DNA of 64,000 nt. It comes from Wyeomyia smithii (taxonomy: Eukaryota; Arthropoda; Insecta; Diptera; Culicidae). The stretch is from the NCBI RefSeq assembly GCF_029784165.1, contig NC_073695.1:242890089-242954088 (forward strand), given 5' to 3'. A program made the translations under genes and the position numbers. Positions 1 through 12,700 of this stretch are shown in pieces; the stretch's first letter is position 1, and each line of letters opens with the position of its first letter. The notes beneath the pieces were generated by a model that did no database searches, was not told the DNA's origin, and saw only the letters and a list, made by a program, of their open reading frames with translations.

Positions 1-760
1 ACCAATCTTCAGGAAACAACTCAACCATAAACTGCTTCGCATCTATTGGTAATTGCTCAAAAACTAAAAACTTCACTCCATCCAAACCTGGAGCTGAATT
101 ATTGCATTGACCCAGGGCCAAGTTTAATTCCTCCAGTTTATAATTTTTCATTAGCTAGTGAGGAAAAAGATGTGAAACCCACATTATTAGGTGCAGGTCC
201 ATGATTCTCAGTAGAAAAGTGTGGATTTTGTAGATTTCGTACAGTTTCGAATTCTTTTAGCGACTTTGCATAAGAAGAACATCGAGGTGTCCTTGTTCAA
301 GGTAGACGCGTAAGTTTTTCAGTAGTCTCTTTTTTTTCGTTTGCGAGTTAAAAGTGCTTCTCTTTTTTGTAGGAAAGGAAATCAGTTATACATATATCCC
401 GACGAATGGAACTTTTTGAGGGCAATAGATTTTTCTTCTTTCAAGCTGTAACATTCTTCATTCCACCAATATTTTGGAGGATATTTCTTCGAGTAACTTT
501 TTGGGATTGGCAACTGAGCTGAGCTTAATGAGTCAGTGATTAATGTGGCGAATCTGGGATATTTATCTGCGACATTACTGTTATCATATGACTTTGTTAG
601 TCGTCTACTTACCAAGATGCTGAACCTATAATTGGAATAATTCCAATCTACGTTTTTCGTCAATTGTATTGCACAACGTATTCTTGACTTGGAGAGCCAC
701 GAACAGACCACTCTCTTTTTATCGGTAGATGATCGCTACCCGTAAAAAAGCAAAGCCTTG
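1..760 (-). pseudogene. I-clade non-LTR ORF2 fragment (end of endonuclease to start of reverse transcriptase)
   Basis: This is a decayed piece of a retrotransposon ORF2, read right to left and running off the left edge. At 721-739 the minus strand encodes GSDHLP, the histidine motif that closes an APE-type endonuclease. An open frame at 382-711 then holds the linker between endonuclease and RT, with the typical WWNEECYSL block. At about 80-160 there is the RT entry block CNNSAPGLDGVKF, close to CNNNAPGLDRIKF in the I-clade element at 10879-16760, followed by a shortened match ending in PEDW. Frameshifts and stops separate these blocks. The family call rests on that similarity. A Jockey or Loa assignment is possible but less likely. 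Confidence 0.75.
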
Positions 761-1235
761 GCACTACATTCCGATTTTGTTTGTTATCAATGAACAACTT
801 TTTCGCAAGTCCAAAAATTGAATAAATCAGCCTCTCACAATAGTCACTGAATTTATTGAGAGCTTATATCAAAGTCCAACTTGTTTTAAATTTCGAATCC
901 TAAAACAAGCGTTTTCAGAGCAACGTTTGATTACGCGGTCAATCTGCTGTGTAGCTCGAAGGATTCAATAATTTTCTGATTCACATAATCACTGTTCATA
1001 ATTGGTGTCATTTTAATTAACCAATAATATTTACTTGAATTTCACAACAACACACTTCAGTTATGGTGCTAGCTTCCCATCGCCCATTTCAATTTTTGAT
1101 TAGTGTTTCGAAGGAACTTTCTCCTGCGTGACTCTTCAAAGAGAGAATCAATACTTATCTGTTCTAAATTTCAGTTGCTTAACTTATGTCTGACACTGTA
1201 TATCACAATGTTGTTAGAATTTGTAAATACATATC
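761..1235. other. AT-rich stretch with no recognised feature
   Basis: Nothing coding is supported here. It lies between the ORF2 fragment and the next MITE and may hold more decayed 5' sequence of the same retrotransposon, but no endonuclease motif could be read. Confidence 0.4.
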
Positions 1236-1573
1236 CAGCTCTCCACGAGCGGTAATGGCGGACAGTCCACGCAGCCCATTTTGACGTTTTCTGTAGGTCA
1301 GAGAATTTTCAATCGCAGTAACGGAGTGAAAAACATGAAAATTTTGCAACGTAGCATATCAACTTTAATAAAAAGTTTTGTTTATTATGATCCGCGCATC
1401 CGCACGATAAAATTTAAAATAACAAAACGCCGATTGTTTGTTGAAGTTGCTACGTTACGTTACGATGTTGTGATATTTTCTACTCCGTTACTGCGATTGA
1501 AAATTCCCTGACCTGCAGAAAACGTCAGAAAGGGCTGCGTGCACTGTCCGCCATTACCGCTCGTGGAAAGCTG
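1236..1573. mobile_element. MITE with about 93 bp terminal inverted repeats
   Basis: The 338 bp unit begins CAGCTCTCCACGAGCGG and ends with its near-perfect reverse complement. The arms (about 1236-1328 and 1480-1573) share GGTAATGGCGGACAGT, GACGTTTTCTG and TTTTCAATCGCAGTAACGG with few mismatches, and weaker pairing continues inward (AACGTAGCA). No transposase frame is present: the 76-codon open frame at 1281-1511 is only the palindrome read through. I could not define a target-site duplication, so the superfamily is open. Confidence 0.8.
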
Positions 1574-4500
1574 AATAGATTAGAAAGTTCGGAAAATTGG
1601 AAAGATCTTTTTGATATTATGAACTTCTACTTCATTCTAATTTTGGAATTTACTTGATTTCAAATTATAATAAATTTATAAAGGGCTTGAATATAAAAGT
1701 TATGGGTTGATTCACTGCATTGAAAAAATAATTGAAAACGTTTCTTCTATCCTGAACAACTTTTTAAAATGAAATAATCCCGTTCATATTGTTTTTTCGC
1801 TGGTTCCACAATGCAGTTGCACATTAGAATTCAACTGGTAACTAGCAAACAAATGCAATGTATTTTATAACAGCAACCCATTGCCCACACAAATGCACTG
1901 AATCAAAAAGAAAAATTTAAAATCGACCGAAATAAAAATCCCGTAATTGCATACTCAATTATTGAAAACCATGAGTATTGACAACGTCCGAGCTAAAAAC
2001 CATATGCTAAATTATTCACAGCCTGCTTTATTCGATTTACCTTTTATCGAGACTTCAAACATTTTTTGCCTCGCTATTCAACGGACCGCACAATGCGAAG
2101 AGCAAAAGAAAAAGTCTGTATTTATGATCCATGGCCCTCTTGGACTGGAGTTCAACACAAAAAAAAACGACCAACTGCACTTTCATTACGGAATCATTAG
2201 CCTTTTGATGGTTCAATAAAACATCCCTTAATCATCTAAACGTCCTAACTTCCGCTCCTCTGATGATGTCCCTTTGTGGTGGTGCTTTCCCCTCCCGGAC
2301 CGGGTCGTGTGTTCAGCACACATTCCACTCAATTACGGCTTCTTCGTCGGATTGCACTCACGTGTCCGTAACCTCATTTTTTTCTCTAGATGGGTGCAAA
2401 GTAAAAAAGTAAAAAAGAGCAACATCGCACCAACAAATCGACAAACCTACCCCTCGTACGTTATGTCCACTGTTGTGGGACTGTAGAGTGGTAATGGGAA
2501 AAGCTGTTGCGTCATTCGAAGCCTTCTACCGATAAGGAGCCGATCGGAATCTAAAGTCGTCAATAACTGAACTAATCATGCTGAGAGGGTCGAATTCCGC
2601 CGGGATTTTCCCCGCCCCGTGTGTGTGTGAATTTTTCTCCTACCGGCTTGTGTCCTTTCGGTTGGCCAGGGCTGCTGAAAAATTTGCCAAACCAAACAAC
2701 AACCCCCTTTACCATCGCATTGGAGGCCAACAATTTATGGGATTTACATTTTCGATTGCCTGCCGTCGGGAGACGGAAAGTTTGCGGTTCAAGTGGAACC
2801 GATATAGCTGTCAAATAAAATCGAATCCTTCCGCTGTTGGTTGGTTGGTTGTTGGTAGGTGGCGAAAAAAGGTTCAGTGAATTATGAAAATTGATACTAA
2901 AATATGGATTGCGAACCGAGTGGGGTGCTTGTAATGTTACACCTTCTGGGGTCCTGTAGCATAAATCAATGGCATACTGCCGGCCCTTTGGGAGTGCCCA
3001 TCGTCGGACACAACTCCGTTCAATAGGCATCATTTGCTGTGGTCAAGTTTCGATTATAATAAAAATTAAACATTGATACGTTGTGTGATTCGTTGGCGGA
3101 GATAAAAAAAAGAACTGGCAACGAAGTAGCGGATGGATCTTATCGAGTTTGCATTGAATTCTACACAGCGCGCTTGTAGTGGATAATGATGACAGTTTCC
3201 CAAAACATGACAGTTTTAGTATGAGCTTCGGATTAGTGCGAGAGCTGTGTCAGTGTTTTTTTCACTATCGTAAATTTAAAACACTTCATAAAAACCGCAC
3301 GGCAATCCACGCATTAGTGCGACGAGGCTCTTCTGTTGAGTCGTAAAAATAATCTTCAAACAGAATTTCAAAACCATTTCAGCATCGGGAAAAGACACGA
3401 GAAACCATCCTCGATCACATTTCTGCGGTCTGTGCTGTTCTCCAGGGTCATAAATAAAGCCAACGGGACAGAAATGAATAAATAAAACATTTGTACCAGA
3501 AGAAAGAAAATAAAAATAAAACGAACCGTCGGTCTTAGCACGGGATACGGGTTCGCACTTTACGAGCTGCGGCAGTGGCGCGATGTTTGATGATAAACCC
3601 GGTGCAACTATTCCTATACACTTGACAACCGTCACGAACTGGGATGACAGCGAAGGGGTTGGTGCAGGCATTTCCGTACCGGTGCGGAGGAGAAGGAAGG
3701 AAAAGCGGATGATGTACGGTGAATGAAATTCTTCTCGCTCCAGAACAACATGTTTTAAAATGTCCCACACTCACACACACGGTTTCACTTAGACGACACA
3801 CCGAAAGAGGAGCGGGTGGAAGTGGAAGTAACAAGTGAAAACACAAATCACCGCTCTGGAAATTCGAAACATCTCACCGGGCGGAGTGGCAAGTGCCATC
3901 CCGGCACGACCGAACGCCAAGACAGACGGAATGACTCAATAGGAGATGAATATGAAAATTCGTTTCAGCTTTTCCCTTTGAGTCGGAATGTTTTATTAAT
4001 GTAGGTGCGCTCGCTTCGCAGGTAAAAGGGTGCTTTGAAGTCGTTTGCGGTGAACCGCTGGCAGGCAGCCTAAATAATTTCGGCATTTCAATAGAGCTCA
4101 ATTATCCTAATAAGATTAACCACTCTGAAAGCACTCTCCCGGTGCCTGGCAGCCGGTTAAGCGGAGGAGATTTTCCACTCGATCGCAGCAAACTTTGCGC
4201 CATTCTTGAAAATTATCCGCAGCATTGCCATTGTCATTCACAAAACAGTGATCCCTGCTTGGCCTGCTACGGTTTTGCTTGGCCACATGTTTTCCTTCCC
4301 CGGAGTGTTCGAGAGTGCAAAGACAGGTTGGATGATTTTATTTTCCCTTCACTCTGAGCGGCAGCGGCGAACACTATCCAAACAGACTCACTAAGAAGGG
4401 GCCTGTTTTGCATTCGAAACGATCCGGAGTAGATTTTCTCCAACTGCTATATTTATTTATTCATCACTAAGAACATACATCATTCTCCTTTTCCTCTGGC

Positions 4501-5349
4501 TTGTTCGCTGCTGCATATTTAGTATACCGAGTTCATTTCATATCAGCCGTAGTTCCTGCTACAAACGAGTAAACCTGCTGTATGAGCCCCAAAGGGGTTA
4601 TTTTTAGCGGCGGAATAGAACCCAAGTTGAAAGTCTTTTTTTTTTGTTCCCACTGCACTGGCCATGTGTGTTGGAAGGTTGAAAGCCGCCCGGATTAACA
4701 CAAATCCAGAGACGAATCTGCTACACCTGTTTGTTGGTAAGCCGCTTGGGAGAAAAAAAAATGGAAAATTAAATCAAACTCTCTTGGTCGTCCTCCTCCC
4801 ACCACTCCCACCAAAAAACACGAAGTGAATGAAAAATGATTTTCCATTAACGCAAACGAAAATAGCACACGCCCGTACCGAGAGGAGGCATTTTCCACTC
4901 GATTTTCAGCTGAGCACTGTTTGTTAATGTATAATATAATAAGGTGAAAGGAACGAATTATATTTCCTTCGTGTAACGCCCTTTGGAAAAAGCGATTGCC
5001 GATCTGCCCGCGGTCCATCTGGCTTCTGTCCGTTTCTGATGTTTTAACGCTAAAATATAATCTTCAATCTGGAAATATTACTAGTATTCAAATTTTACCA
5101 AAGATTTTTTGTCTCGATAAAAGTTATGATCGAACATATAGAAACATTAATTATCATAGATTTTAACAGCTTACAGCTGTTTAAGTAATTTTTATACATT
5201 TAGTTACAATTTGTAATAACGTTCTCATAATTTTTGATATTTTCTTGCTTCAAATCTATTATTCTTTTTATTACCTACCTTTTCAGCATTGATCGGAATT
5301 TTTTAATTTTTTTTAAACCTTCAAAATGCTTCTATTCTTCGAACTAAAT
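1574..5349. other. Apparently unique intergenic or intronic DNA
   Basis: No gene is supported. The block is less AT-rich than its surroundings, especially 2240-4400, with homopolymer runs and a short GGTT repeat near 2838-2860. Open frames on both strands are short, overlap each other and lack family motifs. It resembles long mosquito introns or intergenic DNA. I see no repeats shared with the rest of the window. Confidence 0.4.
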
Positions 5350-5522
5350 TTCTATTTTTTATTTTTTTTATTTATTTATTTACAAATTATGATGTCTGAG
5401 AGCCTTGGGCTCAGAGACTGACTAGCTTGACAATTAACATATGTTTGGCTTTTTTTTCTTACAACAAAAAAAGAACATTATCGAAAGAACGGACATTATT
5501 TAAATTTAAATTTTACCGTACA

Positions 5523-8500
5523 TGAGAGCATGAGCATGAGAGCATGAGAGCATGATTGACCGCCCGCGGTTGCTACTCCGTTATTGCCAGATCAGCTGTA
5601 ATTACACAAAGAACCAACAGATGATGTTTGGGACCAACGTGCATCCTCAATGTGTAAAAACAGGTGACCTAAATCTTTATATTAGGCAATACCAGCGCCG
5701 GCCGCATCCGAATGCAGGTCAAAGAAGGAGTTTTTATAGGAATATGTTGACGTGATACTCGCTTTATTGGAAGCCGAGAACACCTCTGCACTTCCACGAG
5801 AAATCACTGGGATGTTGGATAAAGGGGAAGGTATACAGCAGGGTTCGTTTTGGTAAACGATGCGCTAATGTCGGGTTCTTCAGAACAAGTGCCGCGTCTA
5901 AAAGTTTATTACATCCGCCACGATATTCATAATGTGATTCGAACTTATTTAGTTTGACAATGTAACACCGCAACAATAAAACGTACGCGAGGATACAGGA
6001 TTTTTGACTAAACCGAGACAACTTAAAATTACCGTATATCTCCTCGTAAGGTGAAGCTCTTTATACCTAAAACAATTGCGCGTTGTTGATCCATCTGAAG
6101 ATAATACGACCTCATGGAAGGTACCGACGCGGGGGTTGAAATGATATTTATCGACTCAACGAAATCTACTTCGATTTCCGATGTAATAATTTAGATGCAA
6201 CGCGCGAGCAGTCTCCGACTTAACGTTGATGAAGATAAGAAAGATATGATGAAATATCTGGGTTCACTTCGCGAAATCACCACACGCCGGAAGTCCATAT
6301 ATCAGCAAAAATCGCCCGGGCTGAATACGCGTTTACACCGAAGCGTTACGAACAACCGCTAAAATCCCCCCGGCCGACACATACGCGCAGGAACTCGGCG
6401 TTTACGTCGATTATCTCTTAACAATGTACGCCTAATACGCCTAATAAATATGAAAATTGGCAATGTTCCATGCATCCAAAGCCTCAACAATTTAATAAAA
6501 GCAAATATACATATAAGCCTGAATATATTTTTAAATTTATTGACAAAGTGCCGAACTAGTCATAAATATAACAAATTATGTAAAACAACTGGTCAAAAGC
6601 TAGAACAATCAAAAAATCAAAGCATATGATTCCTGAGAAACACATACTCCAAACTCCACAAACCACACTAACACTTTGTGGACAAAAATAAAACTTGTTA
6701 CTGAAACCCTGCGGAAAAAAAAAATACCGCGCACACAATTTCAACGATGAAATCAAAATCTCTCTGTATCTGTTTTCTCACATAAAGTAAAACTAGAAAC
6801 AAGCATCAAAATATCACTTTACAATACAGACAAGACAAAACGTATACTTAGCTTTCAGTTGCCAGAGAAAGTTTCTGAAGCCAAAAAAAAAACTGATTCC
6901 AAATTGGGCTCAGGATCGCCGGACACCGTTTCTGAAGTCCAGAATTGTCTTAAATTTAGTTCAGAATAGCTGCAAAACGTTTCTGAAGTCCAAAACGTTA
7001 CCGAAGGCCAAAAATGCCAAACAATAGCGATCTCAAGCCAAGCTCAGAACCGCCGAATAATGTTTCTGAAGGCCAGGAAGGAAAATGATCCCTAATTCGA
7101 AGTCCAAAAACGCCGAAAATTGTTTCAGAAGGCCAAAAAGGCCAGAACAAAAAGCGATCTCAAATTGAATACAGAAAATTAGAAGAGGCCAATAAAGAAA
7201 ATGATCCCAAAATAAGCTTAAAATCGCCGGAAACGTTTTTAAATACCAGAAAATGCTAATTTCAAATCTAGTCTAGTCTAGTCTACACTAACACAGCCAG
7301 TACTTGAAAGGATCCTGGAAAATGATATCCATCATTTAAAAAAATGATTTCCATACATTTTTCTTGTCAACGGCCAGGCCTACTGTGTAGCACAATATAA
7401 TACAATATAATCTAAGATCGGGGACAGTCCGTACCAACCGATCCGTATGTAAGAAGTAATATACCTAATTCGTTGGGAGTGATAAAGTTAAGAAAGTACA
7501 CTCCTTTGTTGACCAATCTCCTGGGATGGAACATAGGTATTTCCTCCTTATGTTCGGGTTTCAAAACCAAGGATATAGCGCCTTTACTCGCTTCAACTGT
7601 TACGGTTGGAACTTGAGTACTAACTCTAGTCCTAGCATTTTTGCTTATGGTTATAGCGCCATTACTCGCTCTCTGAAAGGAATATGAATTAATTAAAATC
7701 TCTGGAAGGAATATGAAACAAATTTGAGTTCCATTTATACTGAGAAACGGTTTATATCTCCTGTTTCTTTAACAAAATATCAAAAACATGGTAACATTCA
7801 TGCATCCAAAGCCCAAATATTAGACAAAAGTGCATTAACACTATTTACAACATAAAATTCTTAATTTATCCTCGAAACGCCAAAGTAATCATGATTCGTA
7901 TTATATTTTTGAACTTGAACATATAACATATTTGTCAAAAACTCTGTCTGGGAGCAGAGTAATTATTCAAAAGCTAGAAAAGTCATAAAAAGGTATGGAC
8001 ATCAAGTTCGGCATTATATTGCACACAGATTCATCAACGCGAATGCACACAATTTCATACGATAAATATAATGTACAGCTGTTTATTCTTCATTCTCTAA
8101 TGCAAGAAAGCAAGTAAAAAAAACAGCAACTATGTGACCAAAAATAAAACGAAATTCGCCCGAACTTTCCATAACATCATAACAACTGACTCTCATCAAT
8201 GACTCACCCAGGTACCGAAAATAAATTACTGCACTTTTCAAGATGAACTCGCGAAGATATCGTTAATCTAGGAAGGAACCCCAAGGAGTTATTTATTTGA
8301 CCCTGCTTTCAGTCCTTTCCGAACACTGTGCTACGTCCACCTCCATCGCGTGGATCGTCCACCGAAGTTAAAAAAAACTCACACCAGAATAGAAGAATAA
8401 AAAAAAAAACAACTTAGATGTTCCAAGCACCGAGGCAGACCGACGTTTCTCCTTTACTTTCGGCCTCCCTAATCTCGTTGCAGCGAGTATCCACCGGAGC

Positions 8501-8798
8501 TGGTCTTCTGTAATGCACAGCACTCCAATATCAAAACGATGCGTCAACTGCCAGCGATGAACAGCAACAAAAGATCTTGAGCACAGGTTGTTCGACTCCA
8601 GGGCAGCAACAACGGGATCAGTTAACCAATTCCTATGCGTGACTCCAGTTCGTATTCGTATGAGTAATGCCAGTTGTATAAATATTTGCTTTTTTCACAA
8701 AACACAATCGAAACTCTGTGAATTGTGACACGAAAAATTTTCGCGTCCGTTCGCTTTCGTAGCTTACTGCGATCCCTCTGCGAAAGGTTTCGAATATC
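5523..8798 (-). mobile_element. Family A/B non-coding repeat, copy A (3.3 kb)
   Basis: The insertion is bounded by an exact 23 bp direct repeat (5500-5522 and 8799-8821) belonging to the CR1 3' UTR. One end carries an AGAGCATG/AGCATG short tandem repeat (5523-5555) followed by ATTGACCGCCCGCGG. The same end occurs in opposite orientation at 53961. Similarity to copy B (52472-53961) covers 5523-6150 and returns near 6455-6640 (a block with ATGCATCCAAAGC and GCCGAACTAGTCAT). A weaker second version of that block lies at 7780-8000. No protein is encoded. The strand given assumes the short-repeat end is a 3' tail, as in a retroposed element. Part of it (7500-7690) recurs at 57980-58155. Confidence 0.65.
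6880..7245. repeat. Degenerate tandem repeat, unit about 80 bp
   Basis: Four to five diverged units each contain a variant of CGCCGGA, then GTTTCTGAAGGCCA, then AATGATCCCAAAT, then GCTCAGAA. The unit length varies. The array lies inside copy A and has no visible counterpart in copy B, so it may have expanded within this copy. Confidence 0.65.
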
Positions 8799-8856
8799 TT
8801 AAATTTAAATTTTACCGTACAGTTTATAAACTAGATTATTTCAGTATGGTTTTAGA

Positions 8857-10878
8857 CTACATATTTGAGAATTGATTTACAAGTAAATGTTTTTTCAGCC
8901 GTGATTTAAAGTTATTTACAGTGAGCGATTTCAGCTCTTCACTTAAACTGTCATAGAGGGCTGTAGCTTTATTCAACACCGAGTGTTGTCCTAACCTGGT
9001 AGTATAACTTCTGTTGGTGGATATGTTGTCCCTGCCTCTAGTGTGATGCTGGTGTCGTTCCGAAACTCTGCTTAGGACGGTATTAGTATGGACAGACCCC
9101 CGAAGAATTTGATGAATATGCAGACAAGCGATGGTAGTATAAACACTCTCGACCTTCAGTAGTTGATTTGCAGCATGAATAAACTCCGTCGGTGTTCTCC
9201 GAGGATACCCAAAAAGATTTTTAATTGCTTTGTTTTGAATGACTTGCAGAGGTTTTATTGCTGATTTGTTTGCTGCTCCCCAGATAAGTATACCATATAC
9301 TAGGTGACTGTGAAATAGTGTATAGTACAGATTTCGCTTAATCTCAAATGGAACTACGTCACTTATTCTTTTGAATACACCTGCTACTTGTGCAAGTTTA
9401 GCACCCATTTTAGTAATATGCGGGGTCCACTTGAGTTCACTGTCCAACCACACCCCCAAGTACATAAATTCATCTACTCGTTCTATATCATTACCGTAGG
9501 AGATGTCCAGAGTAAAACCCCTGAGGGCCTTTGAACAGCATGTATTTGGTTTTTGCTATGTTCACCGTCAGTTTGTGTAGGTTCATCCAATCTTGTAGCA
9601 TACGAAAATCGTCGTTGATGGCTTGTTGGAGTTGTTCACACGTTAGTCCTGAATAGACAAGCACAATATCATCAGCGTACATGAATAGGGTTCCACGGAG
9701 GGGCACATCTTTCAGGTTATTCACTTAACAGTTAAACAGGGTTAGCCCTAATGTACTTCCTTGAACCACTCCATATTCAACATATCTATTTGAGCTACTA
9801 ACGGGATTATCATAAACGAATTGTGAGCGATTCGTGAGAAAACTTCTGAACCACAACATTGATCGACCTTTTACACCTAACTCACTCAGTCGTCGAAACA
9901 GAATTTTTCTGTCGCATGTGTCGAAAGCTTTACTCAAATCGAGAAAAACTGCAGCCACTTTGTTCTTCTTATCGCATTGCATTTGGATTTCCGAAACAAC
10001 GTCAAACAGTGCAGTTTGTGTGTTCGATTTTGGTCGAAACCCATACTGTTTCGGAGGAAGTAGGTGGTAGCGCTCTAAATGGTCAACTAGTTGCTTGTTG
10101 ATTACTTTCTGCAAGATCTTATCTGTGACACAGGGTATGCTAATTGGTCTATAATCTGCAGATGTGTTTGCCATAGGTATCTTCGGGATAGCAACGATTT
10201 TGGACACTTTCAGATCGGATGGTACAACAGACTGCATAATTGATGAATTAATAACATCTGTAACTCCATCAACTATTTCATTGGAGCATGACTTGAAGAC
10301 ATTCGCCTGAACTTGGTCGGAACCGGTCGACGGGGACGAACGGAGAGCATCAATCGTTTGTTTAATATGATTAGTAGATACAGTTTCCAATTCCAACGCC
10401 ACACTTGTTTGTTCGCAGATAGGGTCCAGTGCGGCATAGGGTATTTTCTCAGCCAGACACTTTCCAACTGAAGCAAAATATTCATTAGCTTCATCAACCA
10501 GAGACTGTTTTTCTTCGACCGTAGAGCCACTTTGTGTGATTGTGTGGGATTGTTTTGGTTTTTTCCCAGAACTTCCTTGATGGTGTCCCAGGTTTTAATA
10601 ATGTTACCCCTGTAACAATCGAATTTTGTTGCGTAATATTCCTTTATCTTCTTCCGTATCATCTTAGTCACATTATTGCACCAGATACCATATATATGTC
10701 GAGTGAATTCATCCGGGCGATCACGTCTATGTTTCGAGTACCAATAGTTCTTGGTTCGTATACACATCTTCATCTCCTGATCGGCCCACGGCTTTGAGTG
10801 TGTACAGTTTGCTGGTTTTATTTTGATGTGTGTGGAGATAAGAGAAATATAATTGCTCTCGACATCTCTCCAGCAGCA
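8857..10878 (-). pseudogene. CR1-clade ORF2, reverse transcriptase half
   Basis: This is the 3' half of the ORF2 begun at 17579. The frame entering at 10878 carries the linker (KPWADQEMKM) and breaks near 10440. The RT core resumes at 10402 with RSSPSTGSDQV, YRPIS, QYGFRP, and motif A FLDLSKAFD. A TAA at 9725-9727 replaces a sense codon just before the active site, but the same frame continues through FMYADDIVL, the catalytic YADD box. A further shift near 9480 leads to the C-terminal domain (YLGVWLDSELKW) and a normal end at 8857. The product would have copied element RNA at a nicked target. At least two frameshifts and one stop rule out activity. Confidence 0.85.
10864..10878. repeat. Target-site duplication of the I-clade element, left copy
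   Basis: ATCTCTCCAGCAGCA is repeated exactly at 16761-16775, immediately after the element's A-rich tail. Removing the element and one copy gives a continuous CR1 ORF2 frame, which confirms it as a 15 bp duplication. Confidence 0.95.
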
Positions 10879-11329
10879 ACATTCTGTGCCGAACACGCAT
10901 CAGTATCGGACGTGTGATCGGTGATCCCTCCGATAGAATATAAAACAAAAGACGTGTGAACAAGTGTTGGCATTGTTTGCCTGGTCGAGTGAAATAAATC
11001 CGGGTTCAAGGTCGCGTCTTTGTGCAACTGTTTCGCATCGTGACTGCCAGCTGGTGCGTAAGCCGATTTGGCTGCTGGCTGAATTGTGCTACAGCAGTGG
11101 ACGAGACACAAAAGAGGAAAAAGAAGAAGCCATCAGTTGACAGTGAGTTGTATCGCTGTGTGGAGTGATCTCACACCTGGCTCGCTGCTGGTGGTTGTTT
11201 GGTGCTGCTGTATTGCTGCTGCTGGCTGTAACGGCTGCAACTTCGAACGATCGGACAACCAACCTTACTGGAAGGGAGAAGTAAAAAGGTACGTGCTCTT
11301 GTCGGCGCTAGTGCGCTAGACTTAGCGGG

Positions 11330-12700
11330 ATGGATGTAGATCCCTCGCCTCCCGCGCCACCATCCCCGAACCCCTCTGACCCTGACCCTTCTGTTACCCC
11401 CTCCCCTGTTCATTCTTCAGTCCCCCCTCGCCCCAGGCTTTACCCAGACGGAGCCCAGGGCAGCTATGCTGTCTATTTTCGGCCAAAGGCGGGACCGAAA
11501 TCGAAACAGTTGAACCTCTTGCAGATTTCTAAAGACCTGACGAAGGAGTACAAGGGCGTGACCGAAATTTCCAAGGTCCGGCCTAACAAGCTCCGTGTCG
11601 TGGTCAATAACCTGAAAGAGGCCAACGATATAGCTTGCTCTGAGCTCTTCACACGCGAGTATCGCGTTTACATACCCGCACGAGACGTGGAGATCGACGG
11701 TGTCATAACCGATTCGAGTCTGTCCGTCGAGTGTATACTGGCAAGTGCCAAAGGGTGCTTTAAAAACAAAACCTGTCCCGATGTAAAGGTGCTCGACTGC
11801 AAGCAATTGCGGTCAGCATCGATCATCGGTGGCAAAACAGTGTACACCCCGTCAGACTCGTTTCGAGCTACGTTCGCCGGGTCAGCGCTACCAAGCCACG
11901 TCTCGATCCACCGGGTTCGTCTCCCTGTGCGATTATATGTGCCTCGCGTCATGAACTGCCTGAATTGTAAGCAGTTAGGCCACACCGCCGCCTACTGCTG
12001 CAATAAGGTACGTTGTGGCAAGTGTGGGGAGAATCATGCGGATGATTCCTGCAGTAAAAATGCTGAAAAATGCATTCACTGTGGGGAGAGTCAGCATGAG
12101 CTCTCGACATGTGCGGTGTACATGCAGCGCAGGGATAAAATAAAGAGGTCTCTCAAAAAGCGTTCGAAGCGTTCTTACGCTGAGATGCTGAAGAAGACCG
12201 TTACCACTTCTCCCATTACATCAAACCCTTATGATCTGTTGTCCTCTGATGAAACCGATTCTGACGATTCACCAGCGGGAACATCTTACGCCAATCCTGG
12301 GGAGTCTTGAAAGAGGAAAAATATTTCCTCTCCTAAACTTCCCAGAAAAGGTCCTAAGATTTCTCAAAGTGAAATGAAAGTTACAAGCAAACCAAACAGT
12401 GCTGCGGAAAAACCGAAGCAAACTCCTCCTGGGCTTGCAAATTTAAAGTCCCAGAAGGAGTTCCCAGCACTGCCAGGAACATCTAAAACCCCAGTTGTTC
12501 CTTTTGCACATCCAGTTGATGAAACAAACTCTGGATTAGTGAAATTTTCTGACATTGTGGACTGGATTTTTGAAACTTTCAATGTACCCGATCCAATTAA
12601 AATTTTTCTCACAGCATTTCTCCCAACAGTTAGAACATTTTTGAAGCAGTTGACTGCCCAATGGCCCCTCCTTGCAGCGTTTGTATCCTTCGATGCCTAA
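11330..12700 (+). pseudogene. I-clade ORF1 (gag-like, CCHC zinc knuckles) with one internal stop
   Basis: The protein would bind element RNA and form the retrotransposition particle. It starts at ATG 11330 with a proline-rich head. Three zinc knuckles lie at about residues 210-262: CLNCKQLGHTAAYC, CGKCGENHADDSC and CIHCGESQHELSTC. A lysine/arginine-rich stretch follows. A TGA at 12308-12310 (codon 327) interrupts the frame, but the same frame runs on to TAA at 12698-12700 with no further break, so the intended product is about 456 residues and the stop is a point nonsense mutation. The last codons overlap the ATG of ORF2. The N-terminal part has a diverged relative at 46735-47130 on the other strand. 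Confidence 0.9.

Noticed and set aside
1281..1511. A 76-residue protein
   Set aside because: It spans the two inverted arms of a MITE, and both ends are the palindrome.
2572..3033. A 153-residue minus-strand protein
   Set aside because: No domain, overlaps open frames on the other strand, and composition explains the openness.
5500..8821. An LTR retrotransposon bounded by its direct repeats
   Set aside because: The repeats are only 23 bp, belong to the CR1 3' UTR and lack TG...CA ends; no gag, protease or integrase is present.
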